64,000 bases of DNA from Excoecaria cochinchinensis (lineage: Eukaryota > Streptophyta > Magnoliopsida > Malpighiales > Euphorbiaceae). Location: contig CANTUQ010000004.1 of NCBI GenBank assembly GCA_947683425.1, positions 30,438,001 to 30,502,000 of the forward strand, given 5' to 3'. A program made the position numbers and the translations under genes. Shown piece by piece: positions 1 to 12,895 of this stretch. The number at the start of each line of letters is the position of its first letter. Within the stretch, counting starts at the first letter, position 1. The notes beneath the pieces are model-generated. The model made no database searches. It had not been told where the DNA came from and was given only the letters and a program-made list of their open reading frames with translations.

Positions 1-1540
1 TTGCCTGGATTGCTTCCCGAGAGAGAAGTGGAGTTGTCCATTGAGATTTTGCCGGGTACTTCGCCCATTTCGAAAGCACCTTATCGGATGGCTCCTTTAG
101 AGTTGAGGGAACTTAAAACTCAGCTACAAGAGTTATTGGATAAGGGGTTTCTTTGACCCCAGTATATCTCCATGGGGAGCCCCGGTTTTGTTTGTTAAGA
201 AGAAAGATGGCTCTTTGAGGATGTGCATCGACTATAGGCATATTAACAAGGTCACAGTGAAGAATAAGTATCCCTTCCCTAGAATCGAGGATTTGTTTGA
301 TCAGCTCAAAGGTGCGGGTGTCTTTTCCAAGATTGATCTTCGGTCGAGTTATTATCAGGTTCGAGTTCAGGATGCAGATGTGGTTAAGATTGCATTTCGG
401 ACGCGGTATGGCCACTATGAGTTCCTTGTGATGCCGTTTGGATTGACCAATGCACCTGCGGCTTTTATGGATTTGATGAACCAAGTGTTTAGGCCATATC
501 TCGACCGATTTGTAGTAGTATTTATAGACGATATTTTGGTTTACTCGAAGGATGAGAATGAGCACGAAGAGCATCTTCGGTTAGTGTTGCAAGTATTGAG
601 GGAGCACCGTTTGTTTGTGAAGCTTAGCAAGTGTTACTTTTGGCTTCGAGAGGTGTCTTTCTTGGGTCATATTGTATCGACTAAGGGTATTCAAGTGGAT
701 CCAGCTAAGATCGAGACAATTGTGGATTGGAAAGTGCCTAGGAATGTTTCTGAAGTGAGAAGTTTCCTTGGTTTGGCAGGCTACTACCGTCGATTTGTGA
801 AGGGTTTTTCGGTTATCGTTGCTCCTATGACCAGATTGTTGAGGAAAGGAGTCAGATTTGAGTGGTCGGATAAGTGCCAGCTATGCTTTGAGAGGTTAAA
901 GAGTTTATTAGTTGAAGCTCTTGTACTTACTCAACCCACCTCAGGTAAAGAGTTTGTAATGTATAGTGATGCTTCAGGTATTGGACTCGGATGTGTATTG
1001 ATGCAAGAGGGTAAAGTAGTAGCTTATGCATCTCGTCAGTTGAAACCTCATGAGAAGAACTATCCGACGCATGATGAATTGGCGGCTGTGATCTTTGCTT
1101 TGAAGATTTGGCGGCATTATTTGTATGGGGAGAAGTGTAGGATTTTCATGGACCATAAGAGTTTGAAGTACCTCCTCACGCAGAAGAAGTTGAACATGAG
1201 ACAGCATCGATGGTTAGAGTTATTCAAGGACTATGACTGCATTGTGGATCACTATCCGGGTAAAGCCAATGTGGTTGCGGATGCTTTGAGTCAGAAGTCG
1301 ATTTCGGCTTTGTTTTTGAGGCGGTTCAGATGGAGATTTGATTTAGATGGGGCTTTGGTTGCCCAATTGAGAGTGCAGCCTACTTTGAGACAGTCGATTG
1401 TGGACGCTTAGAAGGATGATTTGAAATTGCAGTGGGTTTTGCAAGAGGTTCAGCAGGGTAAGCAGTATGAGTTTTCGGTTTTGGATGGGGTGCTTATGTA
1501 TAGGGATCGTTTGTGTGTGCCTGAGACTGACTCTCGCAGG
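1..1540 (+). pseudogene. Tekay/Del-type chromovirus pol fragment (RT, RNase H, start of integrase)
   Basis: This is a partial retrotransposon polyprotein that would copy element RNA into DNA. It is cut by the window edge on the left. Reading starts in frame 1 at base 1, and a one-base insertion near 150-160 moves it to frame 2, open from about 158 to 1411. Visible RT features are VFVKKKDGSLRMCIDYR, FSKIDLRSSYYQVRV, MPFGLTNAPAAF and the catalytic FIDDILVYS. RNase H follows, with YSDASGIGLGCVLMQEGKV and DHKSLKYLL; one codon is missing at HDELAAV compared with the full-length copy at 58646-60415 (HDLELAAV). A TAG stop at 1409-1411 stands where that copy has CAG. Coding similarity continues to RLCVPETD, then stops abruptly near 1540 at an inverted LTR piece. 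This is a dead copy of the same family as 53684-63478. Confidence 0.9.
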
Positions 1541-3251
1541 TCATGCATAAAGCAGGTCATGTTCCAAATACAGCATATAGTTTATCATGAAGTAATCATA
1601 GCTTTATTCATACAAAAGCGTGATAATAGCATCACAGAGCAATAAAAAATCATGCCAAGAAAATAAGAAATTCATTTAGTCAAAATAGGGCGCTTTTGGA
1701 AAAACTGGCCGAGCGGAGGCTTACTGTCGCGATCGTGACAAGAGTCGTGCTCGCGACAGTGGCCAAAGGCCACTCGCAATAAGAGGGGGCATGGACACAA
1801 GTCATGAAGGATCGACATGACTCGTGTCGACACTCAATCCAGGCCAACGTTTGTCGATTGCGTGGGAGGAGCAGAAGCACGAGTCTTGATTGTTCATCAT
1901 GACTCGTGTTGATGCCAAAGTCCTATCGCGAGTCGTGACTGAACAGCATGACTCGTGACTGGATCTCCAGCCCGCACAAATCACATTTCAACCACAGCAA
2001 TCTCCGATCGGATCTCCCATCTCCTGTTCGGCAGCCAAGTATTGCGCGGGCGACCGAGAGCCGAGAGCTGAGGTCCAATCGAAAAGCAAAGAGCAGAACA
2101 ATCGGGACAAGAGAGCAGGGGTCACGACTCGTGATTCCTCTCTGAACCATGTCACGAGTTGTGCGCAAAAGCACACATCCATTTCTCGATCGAAACTTTC
2201 CGTCTTTCGACCGACAACTGAGCGTTGTGCACTCAAGGCATTTACAATTGGAAGATGGTAGTTTGATTGGGACTTGAACATACTGATTCTACTATCTAAA
2301 TCTGCAGAACTCCCGTAGTTCCAAGACACACCCAAAAACTTCAAAAACCATTTTCCAACAAGCACTTACCTGAGATCGGCCATTCCCAATACAAACAATA
2401 GCACAAATGCATATTTCACACGTTCTATATAATAAACTCAAGGATTAATCAAACATCAATTCCGACAGGAACAAATCCAGAAAAATGGCAGTATTATTAA
2501 TCCAACTCCAAATGCTCTCATAGTTCAATATTCATACATATAACTTAAATCAACCAAACTCATCACATTTATTCCAACATGCATCACCTAAATCATCAGA
2601 TTACCAGCCAAACGTTTAACCACATCATAAATACAGAAAATGCAGAAATTCCCAAACCTGTAAATCCTACGCTCCTAGATGTAAACTCCACTCCCAGATG
2701 CCTTCTCTTTCCCCTTGGGATCACGAGTAGACGCTTCTAACCCAGGAACCCAAGAAGAACACACAAACACACAAAAACTCTAAGTTAAAAAAATACATTC
2801 TAATAGACTAAGAGAAGGAGAAGAAGAAGAAGACTCAACTACTCACCCAAATGAGACTTGAGAGATGAACAATTTCCACCAAAACCACTAAGATCAACAC
2901 TAGAACACACATGAAGAGAAAAGAGGACGGAGGGATAAAGAGAGGAGGAAGAACGGCAAGGGCAGCAAAGATGGATGCTCTTTTTTCTCTCTCCTTCTAT
3001 TTATACCTACTTCCTAAAACCCTAGACACATGTCACTCTAGTATTGGTGGAATTTGACCACTCACACCCAACTAAAATGCACGATAACACACACAAAACT
3101 AATCCCACTAATGCACACACTACTAACATGCATGCACCCACACTCTAACCAAGCCCACAATCATGCATTTAATCCATAAAATACCATAATACATACACAG
3201 ACACATATACAAACATGGCTCAAACTACTAGGGGGAAAACGGGGTGTGACA
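1541..3251 (-). mobile_element. Tekay-type LTR fragment, minus orientation
   Basis: On the minus strand this begins at 3251 with TGTCACACCCCG and continues CCCCCTAGTAGTTTGAGCC, the same start as the LTR at 50861. It runs about 1.7 kb and is truncated near 1541 where it meets the plus-strand pol fragment, so the R/U5-like end is missing. Between about 1725 and 2160 it carries repeated short inverted motifs such as CATGACTCGTG and GTCGCGATCGTGAC. These match in position and style the palindrome arrays of the other Tekay-type LTRs here. No coding function is expected; short open frames in this stretch are chance. Confidence 0.8.
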
Positions 3252-3500
3252 AAAAAAATGTAATATTGCTTTTCAAATGGTACCCACGGGTACCCTTCTG
3301 TATTCACTCGTTATCCACTATTGTGAGTCAGCAGGTGTATTATTTGTTTGTGATATGCTTCTGAGAATGTGTGCATTCGATCGGTTCTGACTATCAGCAT
3401 GTGAAGCAATATGTATATGAATGTATATGTATACGAATGTGAGCATGGACTTTCGAATGCTATAAATGTGATTCAGTTATGATTATATCATATGATTATA
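3252..3500 (+). mobile_element. Tekay-type LTR internal fragment, plus orientation
   Basis: The stretch holds TACCCACGGGTACCC, ATTCACTCGTTATCCACTA and TGTGAGTCAGCAGG. These align with the middle of the LTR at 50861-53358 (about 52600-52860). Both ends are lost: the left abuts the minus-strand LTR start at 3251, the right abuts AT-rich LTR sequence near 3500. Confidence 0.7.
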
Positions 3501-6500
3501 GGTCCTATTATTTACTCTAAAAATTCCATATCAATTAATCAATAATATAGCTTTTACATTATTCTTAACAATTATTGAAATCCACATTTTACATTATTTT
3601 CATTCCTATAGTTTTATTATTAATACATAAATTCCGTTTCAATTTCACTCACTTATACAATTTAGCATTACAATGGATCTATTAATTTCTTTTTATATTA
3701 ATACTTTCTTGTTAATCACACTAAAATCTATCACTATTACCCTTACATTTATTATTTCCTATTATACTTAGTTAAACACTTTAAATATTCTAATTTAGCA
3801 ATCACACAATTAATTTCATTCTATAACCCTTACCCTATAGCTCAACTCACTAAGGTCCCTTTAACCCTTACCCTATAATACAATTAATTTAGCATTCACA
3901 CAATTAATTTCATCAATTCTTTATAAACTTTCATTCTATAGCTCTTACCCTATAGCTCAATTTACTAAGGCCCCTTTAATAATCTTACCATAATTTAATT
4001 TACAATTTAGTCCTCTGTATTTATCACAATTACAAATTTTACCTTTCTATTACACATTATTAATATTATCATTATTAGTTTGATTAATTTATGTGTCATT
4101 CCCTAATTTACCTATATATATATATATATATATATATATCAAAAACCATGTTTTCATAACTTCACTCAATAGTCAATTTCTCATCAATTCATATTTAAGT
4201 CCTAATATTATCATTTTATAATCAATTACACTTTAGTCCCTCCTTTATCATTAATTAATTACACTTTAATCCCTTAATTAGTCTCAATATTGTAAATTTA
4301 CAATTTGGTCCCTAACTTTATATCCATTTACAATTTTATCCTTAAAAGTCTCATATTTACTAAAGTACCACTAATTAATTCCATTATTACATTAAATTTT
4401 TATTTGGCATACAATTTACCTTTTAGCCCTTACCATAACATTCTCTAGTCAAATTACTCTTTAGTCCTTGTTTTATCCTTAAATTCCACTATTACCACTC
4501 CAATTCACTATAATTATAATTATGCCACTAGTAAATCTGAATTTCACTTTATTATTATTATATTTTATTAAATCATTAATCATTGTTAGCCAATAATTTT
4601 ATCAATTTAATTAAATAATCACTCATTAAATCATGTTATTCAGTATTTACATTTTAATTCTTTAATTAAACTTACCATTTCATTAATTACATTTAAGTCC
4701 TTAATCTTTTTCCTTATTTTCCAATTATGTCCACACCTTTTCCATTAATTCCATCGATGTCCCCACTTTTACAATAATTCCATCTATGTCCCTTCTTTTC
4801 AACAATTCCATTCATGTCCTCATTTTTCACTTAATTGCCAAAATACCCTTAAATATGCTTAATTTACAATTTTAACCTTACTTATTCTTATTTTCCATTT
4901 TTACCCTTTTGTTTATTCTTAATTACGAAATTGCCCTTCCTTACACTTAAATTCCACTTTTAACCTTATAAATTTACAAATTACACATTAGTCCCTAATT
5001 TACCACTTTTATACTAAATTACCATTTTAACCATATATTTTGTCCAAATTAGCAAATTGCCCTTATGTTTACACTTTTTTCCTAACTTTACCACTTTTTA
5101 CCTACTTAGTGTAAACTTACCGTTTTACCCTTAAACTTTCCATTTATTCCATTTTTGTCCCATTTTCACTCATTTTCATATATATTACTATTTTAATCAA
5201 TTTTATCACATAATTGCCATCATGCCCCTAAATTTTTATTAAATTACAATATTGCCCTTAAAGTACCTTTTTTTATGTCAAATATCATTTTCAATCCTTA
5301 TCTTATCTTATTTTTATCCTTATCAATATCAAGTCTTTATTCTTATTCTTAATTACATGTATAACCATCTAATCATTTATTAAATTCCTTTTTACACTTT
5401 TTCACTATATACCACAATAAATTTCTTTCAAATTAATTTGTTTTAACTTTTGCCCCTAGTAACATCCAGCAGAAAATCTACTGATCGGATATGCGGGACT
5501 TGGATCCCACAGATCCACTACACTATAAAATGATCTCCAAATGAATCATTCAACACTGCACTGCACTACACTGATCACTGAAATCACTGAACGTTGCACT
5601 AAGATAGAATGTCATTGGCCTATCAATAGCGAGTCGTCATGACTCGTACCGCTGTGTGGAATCCCTATGGCTATCCAATTATATCTTGGACTAGATTTCA
5701 CTACCAGACCACTACTAAGGGCAATTATCATCGAAATTTCACTTAAATTACATAATATGTGAACAAGCATCATTCGGCCATGATATCACTTTCACTTATA
5801 AATTTTCATACTCACTCAATTATCATTATTCAATCATTTCGTGCCATAATATATCATTAAACATCAAAATACACATTAAAATCTCTATGTACCCAATTCG
5901 GCCAAGGTACCATCTCTCCACTATGTTCACTTTAATTTCATTTAACCATTCAATTATTCAATTTACATGCTATACTTGCCATAAATATAATTTATATGCC
6001 ATAATTACCAACTTATCCTAATAATCTCTTCATTATTCCATTCGGCCTAACCTACACAATTTCATCTTACTTATTTTTCATTCATTTAATCCTTCCATTA
6101 TTCAATTCACATGTTATATACATTATAGTCATCAATTACATGCCTTATTACACAACATATCTCATTAATTCCCTTAAATACCCATTTGGCCTGATTTATC
6201 CTTTTCATACCACAATGTTTTAATTTATTCTAAGCATATATATACACTTATTTAAGTCCACTTATCATGTTTATTAAGTTAGATGCAACTATACAAGCAT
6301 ATTTCACATACTTTATGCTTAAACATAACCTAAAATCATGCTATTTCAATGGAAAAAGAAGGATATTGTATCCACTAACCTTATTTCCTTGATCTCTACT
6401 CCTTAGGCTTCCTTTCCATAGCCTTTAAACCATGAAACAACTTCCTTCCTTTTGAGAACCTAAAATGGCCAAATATTTACATCAAGATTTACTCAAAATC

Positions 6501-7527
6501 TTGCTTCCTTTTTATAAAATAACTTCATAAACATACTCTAAACCCTTGAAAATACCCATATGAACCCTTAAACCAATTTAAGAATATGTAAATCACTTAT
6601 CTCAATTTTACACCTAAACTTTTTACTCTTGATTTTCCTTACTTCCAATACTCCAAATGAACTCCAAATATTGTTTTTAAGTTGTAGAGAGGCTGAATTT
6701 TGTCTAGAAGGTTGAATTGTGGGGAAAGATTAGAAGAAAGATAAAAAAAATTGGAGAAGAAACCATGAACTTATAGTCGGCCAAGAGGGAGAGAAGGGAG
6801 GGCGGTGGAGGCTTGATTTCTCTAGAGAATTCTGGCCTATTGCTTCCTTATATAGGCTGAAATTGAACCAAAGCGCTCCAACCAGTTTGAACCAAAATTT
6901 CAATTTTTCGGCAATTTTCCACTGTTTCAAGGCATCTATGTGTTCCTCAACTTATTTTCACTCCCAACCAATTCCATCACGCTTAAAACATATAAGATAG
7001 CCTCTCAAAAAAAATTTAGCGCAATCAGAGTCCATTTGGGGCCCGGTTCACCTAAATTTGTCTGGTTCGATTGAGTTCGGTTCTGCCATAAAACACCATT
7101 CTAAAGCTGTCAAAAATTACTAAAAATTATTTCAAGCTTGTACACTTCCCACATTATACCCTTTAGAGCTTAAAATTATTTTCTGAAAATTCAGTCAAAG
7201 ATCGGTCAAATTTCTGTTCAACCGAACCGAACTAGAGGCAAACATTAGAATGACTTTCGGAGGCCTATTTAACTCCGTTTTTACTCCAATTTATACCACC
7301 AGACTCCTTATCACTTGCACTTTCCAATGGTCCAATAATATATTTTTCACTACTGGCTTCTTGGGAGGTCACCCATCAGGGGCTTCCCTAGCAAGAGCAC
7401 GTTTAACCTTTCTCTTCTACTGTCTTTTAAGACACATTTACTGATATTTTCACACGAGGTTCACACTATAAACTCTGCAAATTTCACTAATCACTTCTAA
7501 CCTGGTATTTGGGCCATTAGATATACA
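3501..7527 (-). mobile_element. AT-rich LTR (family C), minus orientation, probably truncated
   Basis: This is the reverse complement, by similarity, of the LTR at 46606-50325 and of the solo LTR at 7528-10544. Shared landmarks are TGGCCCAAATACC near its right end, the GGTTCACTTAAACC-type block near 7030-7080, and CCCTATGGCTA with CACTACCAGA near 5660-5710. It also has a long pyrimidine-rich tract (about 3500-5460) repeating phrases such as TTTAGTCCCTAA and TTTTACCCTTA. The minus-strand start probably lies at or near 7527 (TGTATATCTAATGGCCC). The minus-strand 3' end, which should contain the AATGCTCAGC hairpin region, is absent, so about 0.3 kb appears deleted near 3500. A (TA)n run lies at about 4112-4138. 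No coding sequence is seen. Confidence 0.7.
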
Positions 7528-10500
7528 TGCCAATAACTTAACATACAAAATATTCTTTAATTAAATCCTTCTTCAGTCTGCTCCCAAAATAATGAGGTAT
7601 GCTTGCTCCAAACGTCCTATTTAGTACCTACATGCAGTCAATAAAAACTATGTGCTGAGCATTAAGTATGCTCAATGGTGGTTACAAATCCAAAGATTTT
7701 CATTAACTAATGTTACACACACACATGCACATTTCAATTATTAAAGTCATTAAGCCTATTACTAGTCACTTTCCATTTTACTCATGTTTTTATTTCGTAT
7801 TCCATAATTCAATTTATTAATAGTCCATAAATAATTAATCTATTATATATTCAAGTTTCATATCATTATTATTAATATTGTTTATTCATTTAATTATCAA
7901 TTATCACTTAATTATTCAATTAATTCTTACATTACTACTCAATTACACTTTAATCTTTAATTCAACATTTTTTTATCAATTTACAATTTAGTCCCTAAAC
8001 TTTTATTAAATTACAATTTTGCCTTTATTTTCTATTTAATTACAATAATGCCACTAGTTTACCAAATTTCCACAATTAATTCACTAGTCCTTCATCATTC
8101 ATCGATTATTCATTTAATACTCATATTACTATATTATTACATTTTAGTCCATTCATTGGCATTAGTATTAAAAATATACAGTTTAGACCTTAAACATTTA
8201 TTAAACTATAATGTTACCCTTCATTTTCACATATTTACGAAATTGCCACTAGTTAATTATAATTTCCCCTTTAGTATATTATTTGGCATACAAATTACTG
8301 TTTAGTCCTTTAATTATTATTTCCATGACAATTTACATTTTAATCCTTATACAATAACCAATTTACTTATTTTACCAATTTAATTCATATTTCCTCTTAC
8401 TTACCCTTATTAACTATTAGATTAACATTTTTACCATTTAATCCCTAATTCTTTTTATTTTCTTACAATTAAGTCCTTTTTCACTCTTTTCTTATATTAA
8501 CTCTCATTTACTTAATTTTATTCATTTTTACAATTTTGCCCCTAGTATCAATCCGGTATAAATTTTCGAATCGGATATACAGGACATGAACCCATAGGTT
8601 CACAATAATAATAGTAATATGGTAACAGTAATACAATAACAGTAATAATAATACAATACAGTAGCAGTAACAGTATCAGTTATACAAGGATAGTAACAGT
8701 ATCAATACAGTAGACCATCATTAGCCTACTAGAGCGAGTTGTCATCACTCGTACCGTGGTATATTGTCCCTATGGCTAGCCATCTATATCCTGATCTAGA
8801 TTTCACTACCAGACTACCAAGGGCAGTTAAACTATTCATTTAATTCAAATTCCTTTTTAATATTTAATATAAATTTTATTCACATTATTAATTAGTTAAA
8901 ATACATTATACTGCCAATAGGGCATATCCATTTCCAATTCATTCTTTTTCCATCAAATCAATTCTAAATACTTATTATTCAATTCTAACATCATATATGC
9001 CATAAAATAAATTAAACATATTTCATTCTAAACATAATATAATTAACTAATTAGAAAATATCCAATTAAATTCCAATAATTCCCAATTAATTAACGTACA
9101 CTCCATTTCCATCATATATTTATTTTATGCTTTCATACTTAATAAATAAACTAAATATACACCAATTTAACCATACATACCATTTGGCCATTAGCACTAA
9201 TTAAGCTAGTTTACACCTTAATTAATATGTTTATTCACTTATTTTGCATTAAATCACAAAATATACCTAAGTACATCCTAATATCCCATTTGGCCTCCAT
9301 TATGTCAATAACATACAATTCATTTCTTCTTGCTTCAAGTATTCAAACCATCATTACTAACATCCCTAAACATGTTTATAAAGTTTATTTCAATTTAACA
9401 TGCATATATCACACACATGCCATATAAACATAACCTAAAATCAAGCTAAACCAACAGAAAAGGATGGATTTTGTAACCACTAACCTCAAATCCTTGCTCT
9501 AAACTTCTCAAATTTCCTTTTTCCCATGGATGAACCTTCCTCTCCTTGATTTCTTATCCATGGCCGAATATGAAAGCCATATATACCATGATTATTTTGC
9601 TTTCTTTTTACAATATGGTTACATAAACATAATCTACACACTCTAATCTACCTATTTGAAACCTTAAACAAATTTTAAAACGTCAATTTCTCTTACCTCA
9701 AATTTATGCCCTAACTTTCAATCCTTGCTTTCTACCTCTTCTAACCCTTCAATTGAACTCTAGAGGTCACTATTAGATTATAGAGGGGATGAACTTTGAT
9801 TAGGAGGCTTGGATTGAGGGAGAAATGTGAGAGAAATTGCAAGAATTTTTATGGATAATGAAGGATGACCATTTTGCCTAGGAGAAAGAAGAAGAGCGAT
9901 GCAGAATTATGGTGAGTTCTTTAGCAGTTTTTGATATTTTGGGTATATATAGGTGATTTGTTGGGCTGGGCTTGGTCGAACCAAGTTGGGCCAACCAATT
10001 CTAAGCCCATTTATGCATTATAGCCCATTATGCTACCCAAAATTATTTCTCTCACTTTCCAAGCTCAATTTCTCCCAAAATCAATTCCATAATTCTTAAA
10101 ATATATAATTAAACCTTCAAAAAAAAATTAGCTCAACCGGAGTCCATTTGCGATCCAGTTCACTCGAACCGGACCGATTCTGTATTTTTTAGTGTTACCG
10201 AAAAATTTCTTTTTCATTGTCAAAAATTTTTAAATATTATTCTAAGTCTATCTGTGCCCTTAAAATAATTTTTAGAGGCTATTTGGTATGTTTAGAAGCC
10301 CGATCAAATCTTTGTCAAGCCTAGTTACTATTTAAATCAAGTTGGAGCTTTTTCTTATTTTTAATTTTTGGGGGCCTATTTGATCTCATTTTCACTCCAA
10401 ATTTTACCCTCAGACTCATCGTAACTAGTATTTTCCAATGGTCAAATAAAATATATTTTGCTGTCGGGTGTGTTTTCTACCTCGGGTGCACTATTTACTA

Positions 10501-10544
10501 TTAGAAAATACTATTCACGACTTCCAAGATTTTAGTCCATTACA
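7528..10544 (-). mobile_element. Solo LTR, AT-rich family C, with TSD ATACA
   Basis: On the minus strand this 3,017-bp unit begins TGTAATGGAC at 10544 and ends GTTATTGGCA at 7528, so it has 5'-TG...CA-3' termini. The 5 bp on each side are identical: ATACA at 7523-7527 and at 10545-10549. There is no internal region and no partner LTR, the signature of a solo LTR left by recombination between the two LTRs of a complete element. Internal landmarks match 46606-50325: the TCCCTATGGCTAGCC block near 8770, the GCGAGTTGTCATCACTCG imperfect palindrome near 8734, the CTCGAACCGGACC block near 10165, and the hairpin GAGCATACTTAATGCTC (minus strand, near 7653-7670). Confidence 0.88.
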
Positions 10545-10549
10545 ATACA

Positions 10550-11521
10550 ATTCCATGTTTGAACCAAATCATAGAAAATTTATATGTGCATAGAAGTTTG
10601 GAAGGATTATATGAATGAAACTTAACGTAGAGATTATGTATAAGAAGAATGCGATATGTGGGCACCGACATGATGTAAAAGTTGTAACAACTGTTATGTA
10701 TACTTGTACAATTTTGTACAGTTGTAATGTAATCTTTTGAACTAGAATTATTATTTTTGATTCAATATGTTTACTTTTAATTTGACAAGATTAAAAGCCT
10801 ACTATTAACCAGGTAGTGGATACCGTATTATTATATTGGCCCCGTTTGGGTTATTAAGGCCCCATTTGGGTCATTACTCCGGCCCTGTTTGGGTCACCTA
10901 CTATCACTGAAATCTAAAATAATATAATTAAGCTGAATTTTACGTACAAGTATGTACTGAATTATACTTCTGGGTACCTACTGAATAGTACCTATGGGTA
11001 CCTACTAAATTGTACCTACGGGTACGTACCGTACTGCATTTTGGTTATCCACTTCCCTAGGAGAATACAGGCTTCCTAATGTCTGAAATATGCAAATTAA
11101 ACATTGCAAAAATGTGTTTATGAAAGATATGTCAATGTGCTAAGCTTGTATTGTGAATTATTAGATTTGTGACGCTTGCTTGTTATCGATGCAAGATAAA
11201 TGTTATAGAAATGTACTAAGGTGAAGTCTATTAATGTATTTCACTTGTATTGCCTATTATTGAGTTTAAGATATTTATTTAATGTTTATTTGTATGTATT
11301 TATTATGTATGTATATGTTTTGATGACTATCGTGCATGGTCAACCATATCATTTGTGTACCCGACTAGGCTTTCTGCTTAGCATAGGGGTTTTAATCTAT
11401 ATAGGTACGAAGTTGGGGTTGTTCTTAAGGATCGTTAGCAAAAAGGCTAGGCCAACACAAGGATAGGATGAAGTCTCTACTGTACAATCATATAAGATTT
11501 GCGTTATGTAGGAGTACTTGG
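10550..11521 (+). mobile_element. Divergent Tekay-type LTR, left part (family F)
   Basis: This is the plus-strand LTR interrupted by the solo LTR at 11522-13867; it resumes at 13868 and ends at 14038. Supporting landmarks are repeated CCCCGTTTGGGT/CCCCATTTGGGT phrases at 10850-10900, repeated GGTACCTAC phrases at 10970-11030, TTATCCACTTCCCTAGG at 11045, the hairpin block at 11325-11405 and GGCCAACACA at 11451. These occur in the same order as in the solo LTR at 39369-42075. The 5' end of this LTR was not identified. Confidence 0.65.
11325..11405 (+). promoter_or_regulatory. Conserved LTR RNA hairpin series (family F copy)
   Basis: Three inverted repeats in order: GACTAT-CGTGC-ATGGTC (11325-11341), CTAGGC-TTTCT-GCTTAG (11365-11381), and GCATAG...CTATAT (11381-11403), followed by AGGT. 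The third has one non-pairing position; the others pair fully if G-U is allowed. The arrangement matches that at 52887-52972 although the primary sequences differ. Role unknown. Confidence 0.55.
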
Positions 11522-11847
11522 TGTAACACCCCAACACCCCTTGGGAGGATATCGGAGCGCTACGCACACAGATACCTACACACATACAAAGTGAAGCGAA
11601 AGCAGTAAGCCAAACATAAGTGATAAAAAATAATCATATAATATAAATGATTAACAAACTACAAGAGCATTCTTTTTACATTTGCATATACATATAACTT
11701 TACAAAAATATACTTTATACAGAACAAAGTACTCTATACATATACAAATCTTTAATCATTACAAAAAGATATACATAACGACAACACAAAAGAAACTCCA
11801 AGTGGCCAAGACCTGTAGATGCAGCACTCCAAAATCGAACCTGCAAC

Positions 11848-11886
11848 CTACACAGAAAAACACCCGTGCTGAGCGAAGGCTCAATG
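11848..11886 (-). promoter_or_regulatory. Conserved LTR RNA hairpin pair (minus strand)
   Basis: Read on the minus strand: TTGAGC-CTTC-GCTCAG, then GCACGG...CTGTGT, then AGGT. Both stems close when G-U pairs are allowed. They replace CTAAGC/GCTTAG and GCACGG/CCGTGC of other LTRs by paired changes. Confidence 0.55.
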
Positions 11887-12574
11887 GGGAGAAACAAAAA
11901 TAATAGACTTCTTACGAAGTCACACAAATCAAGAACAATATAATAACATGATCATCATATAATAACATGCATAACCATTAATTAACTTTGCACACTTATC
12001 ATAAAGATCCTGCAATAACATATCTTTATATCTCCGATAAAATACAAGTAAATGTAAGTATATCATAAACAACACGAAGTAACCATAACTCACTACCTCA
12101 TACTAATCCACATTAACATATGCATTTACATACTAGCATAACAATAATGGTATAGACATATCATAGCCCGAGTTAAAATTAATAGTGGATACGGGTGCTA
12201 ATGATACTGATTGGACACAGTATCGAACATCTAGAGACTTAAGTCTCAAAACATATATACCCGAAGGTAGGAGAAAAGACCGAAGCCTCAAAATATATAG
12301 ACCCAAATGGGGTCAACTTCTAGCAGTTGTGAACATATAGCCCTTTATAAGCATGCTTATCTATCCATTACTATGACCATTCAGGCTTATACATATATAC
12401 ACTATTTAATAAGTCTCGCTATACGTATACCCAAGTATCCAAACAACTAATACATAAAACCAATTAAGGCACACATGGAATACTATAACATAGCTCATAC
12501 CTTAAATTAAATGCCCAACATAAGTGAGAAATAATTCAAAGTGTGACAATTCATAGACATTTGAGGGACAGGGA

Positions 12575-12895
12575 AAGGGTCGCGCTCGCGATCACCCATT
12601 GCGCCCGCGATAGAGGCCAATCTCACCCAAAGTCACGCCCACGATAAGCTTTGCGCTCTCGAGAGGGGGCTGGCATATCTCTGTCGCGCTAGCGACAGAA
12701 GGCGGGTAGTCCCCCTTTGCGCTCATGCGCGCAGGTGCACTCGTGATGAAGAACTTCCCGGTAGAAGCTCGGCTTACCGAGCTCTCCATCGCTCATGCGA
12801 CCATGGTCGCGCTCGCGACAGAGAGCACCTTAACTGGCACTCACCAAACACACACTCTGTCATGCTCGCGACATGAGTCCCGCTCGCGATAGAGT
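12575..12895. repeat. Cluster of short palindromes, TCGCG core
   Basis: Dispersed inverted repeats about 12-17 bp long, including GTCGCGCTCGCGATC (12579), CTGTCGCGCTAGCGACAG (12681) and GGTCGCGCTCGCGACAG (12807). They occupy the same relative LTR position as the palindrome arrays at 51905-52265 and 54673-55040. Confidence 0.7.

Noticed and set aside
3523..10554. ATTCC on both sides of the family C LTR at 3501-7527 as a target duplication
   Set aside because: ATTCC occurs at 3523-3527 and 10550-10554, but the sequence inside does not start with TG at the left end, and ATTCC is common in this AT-rich DNA.
10850..10900. CCCCGTTTGGGT repeats as telomere-like sequence
   Set aside because: The unit is not the plant telomere repeat. 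The phrases are a normal part of Tekay-type LTRs, also seen as CCCCATTTGGTTCC near 52520 and 55330.
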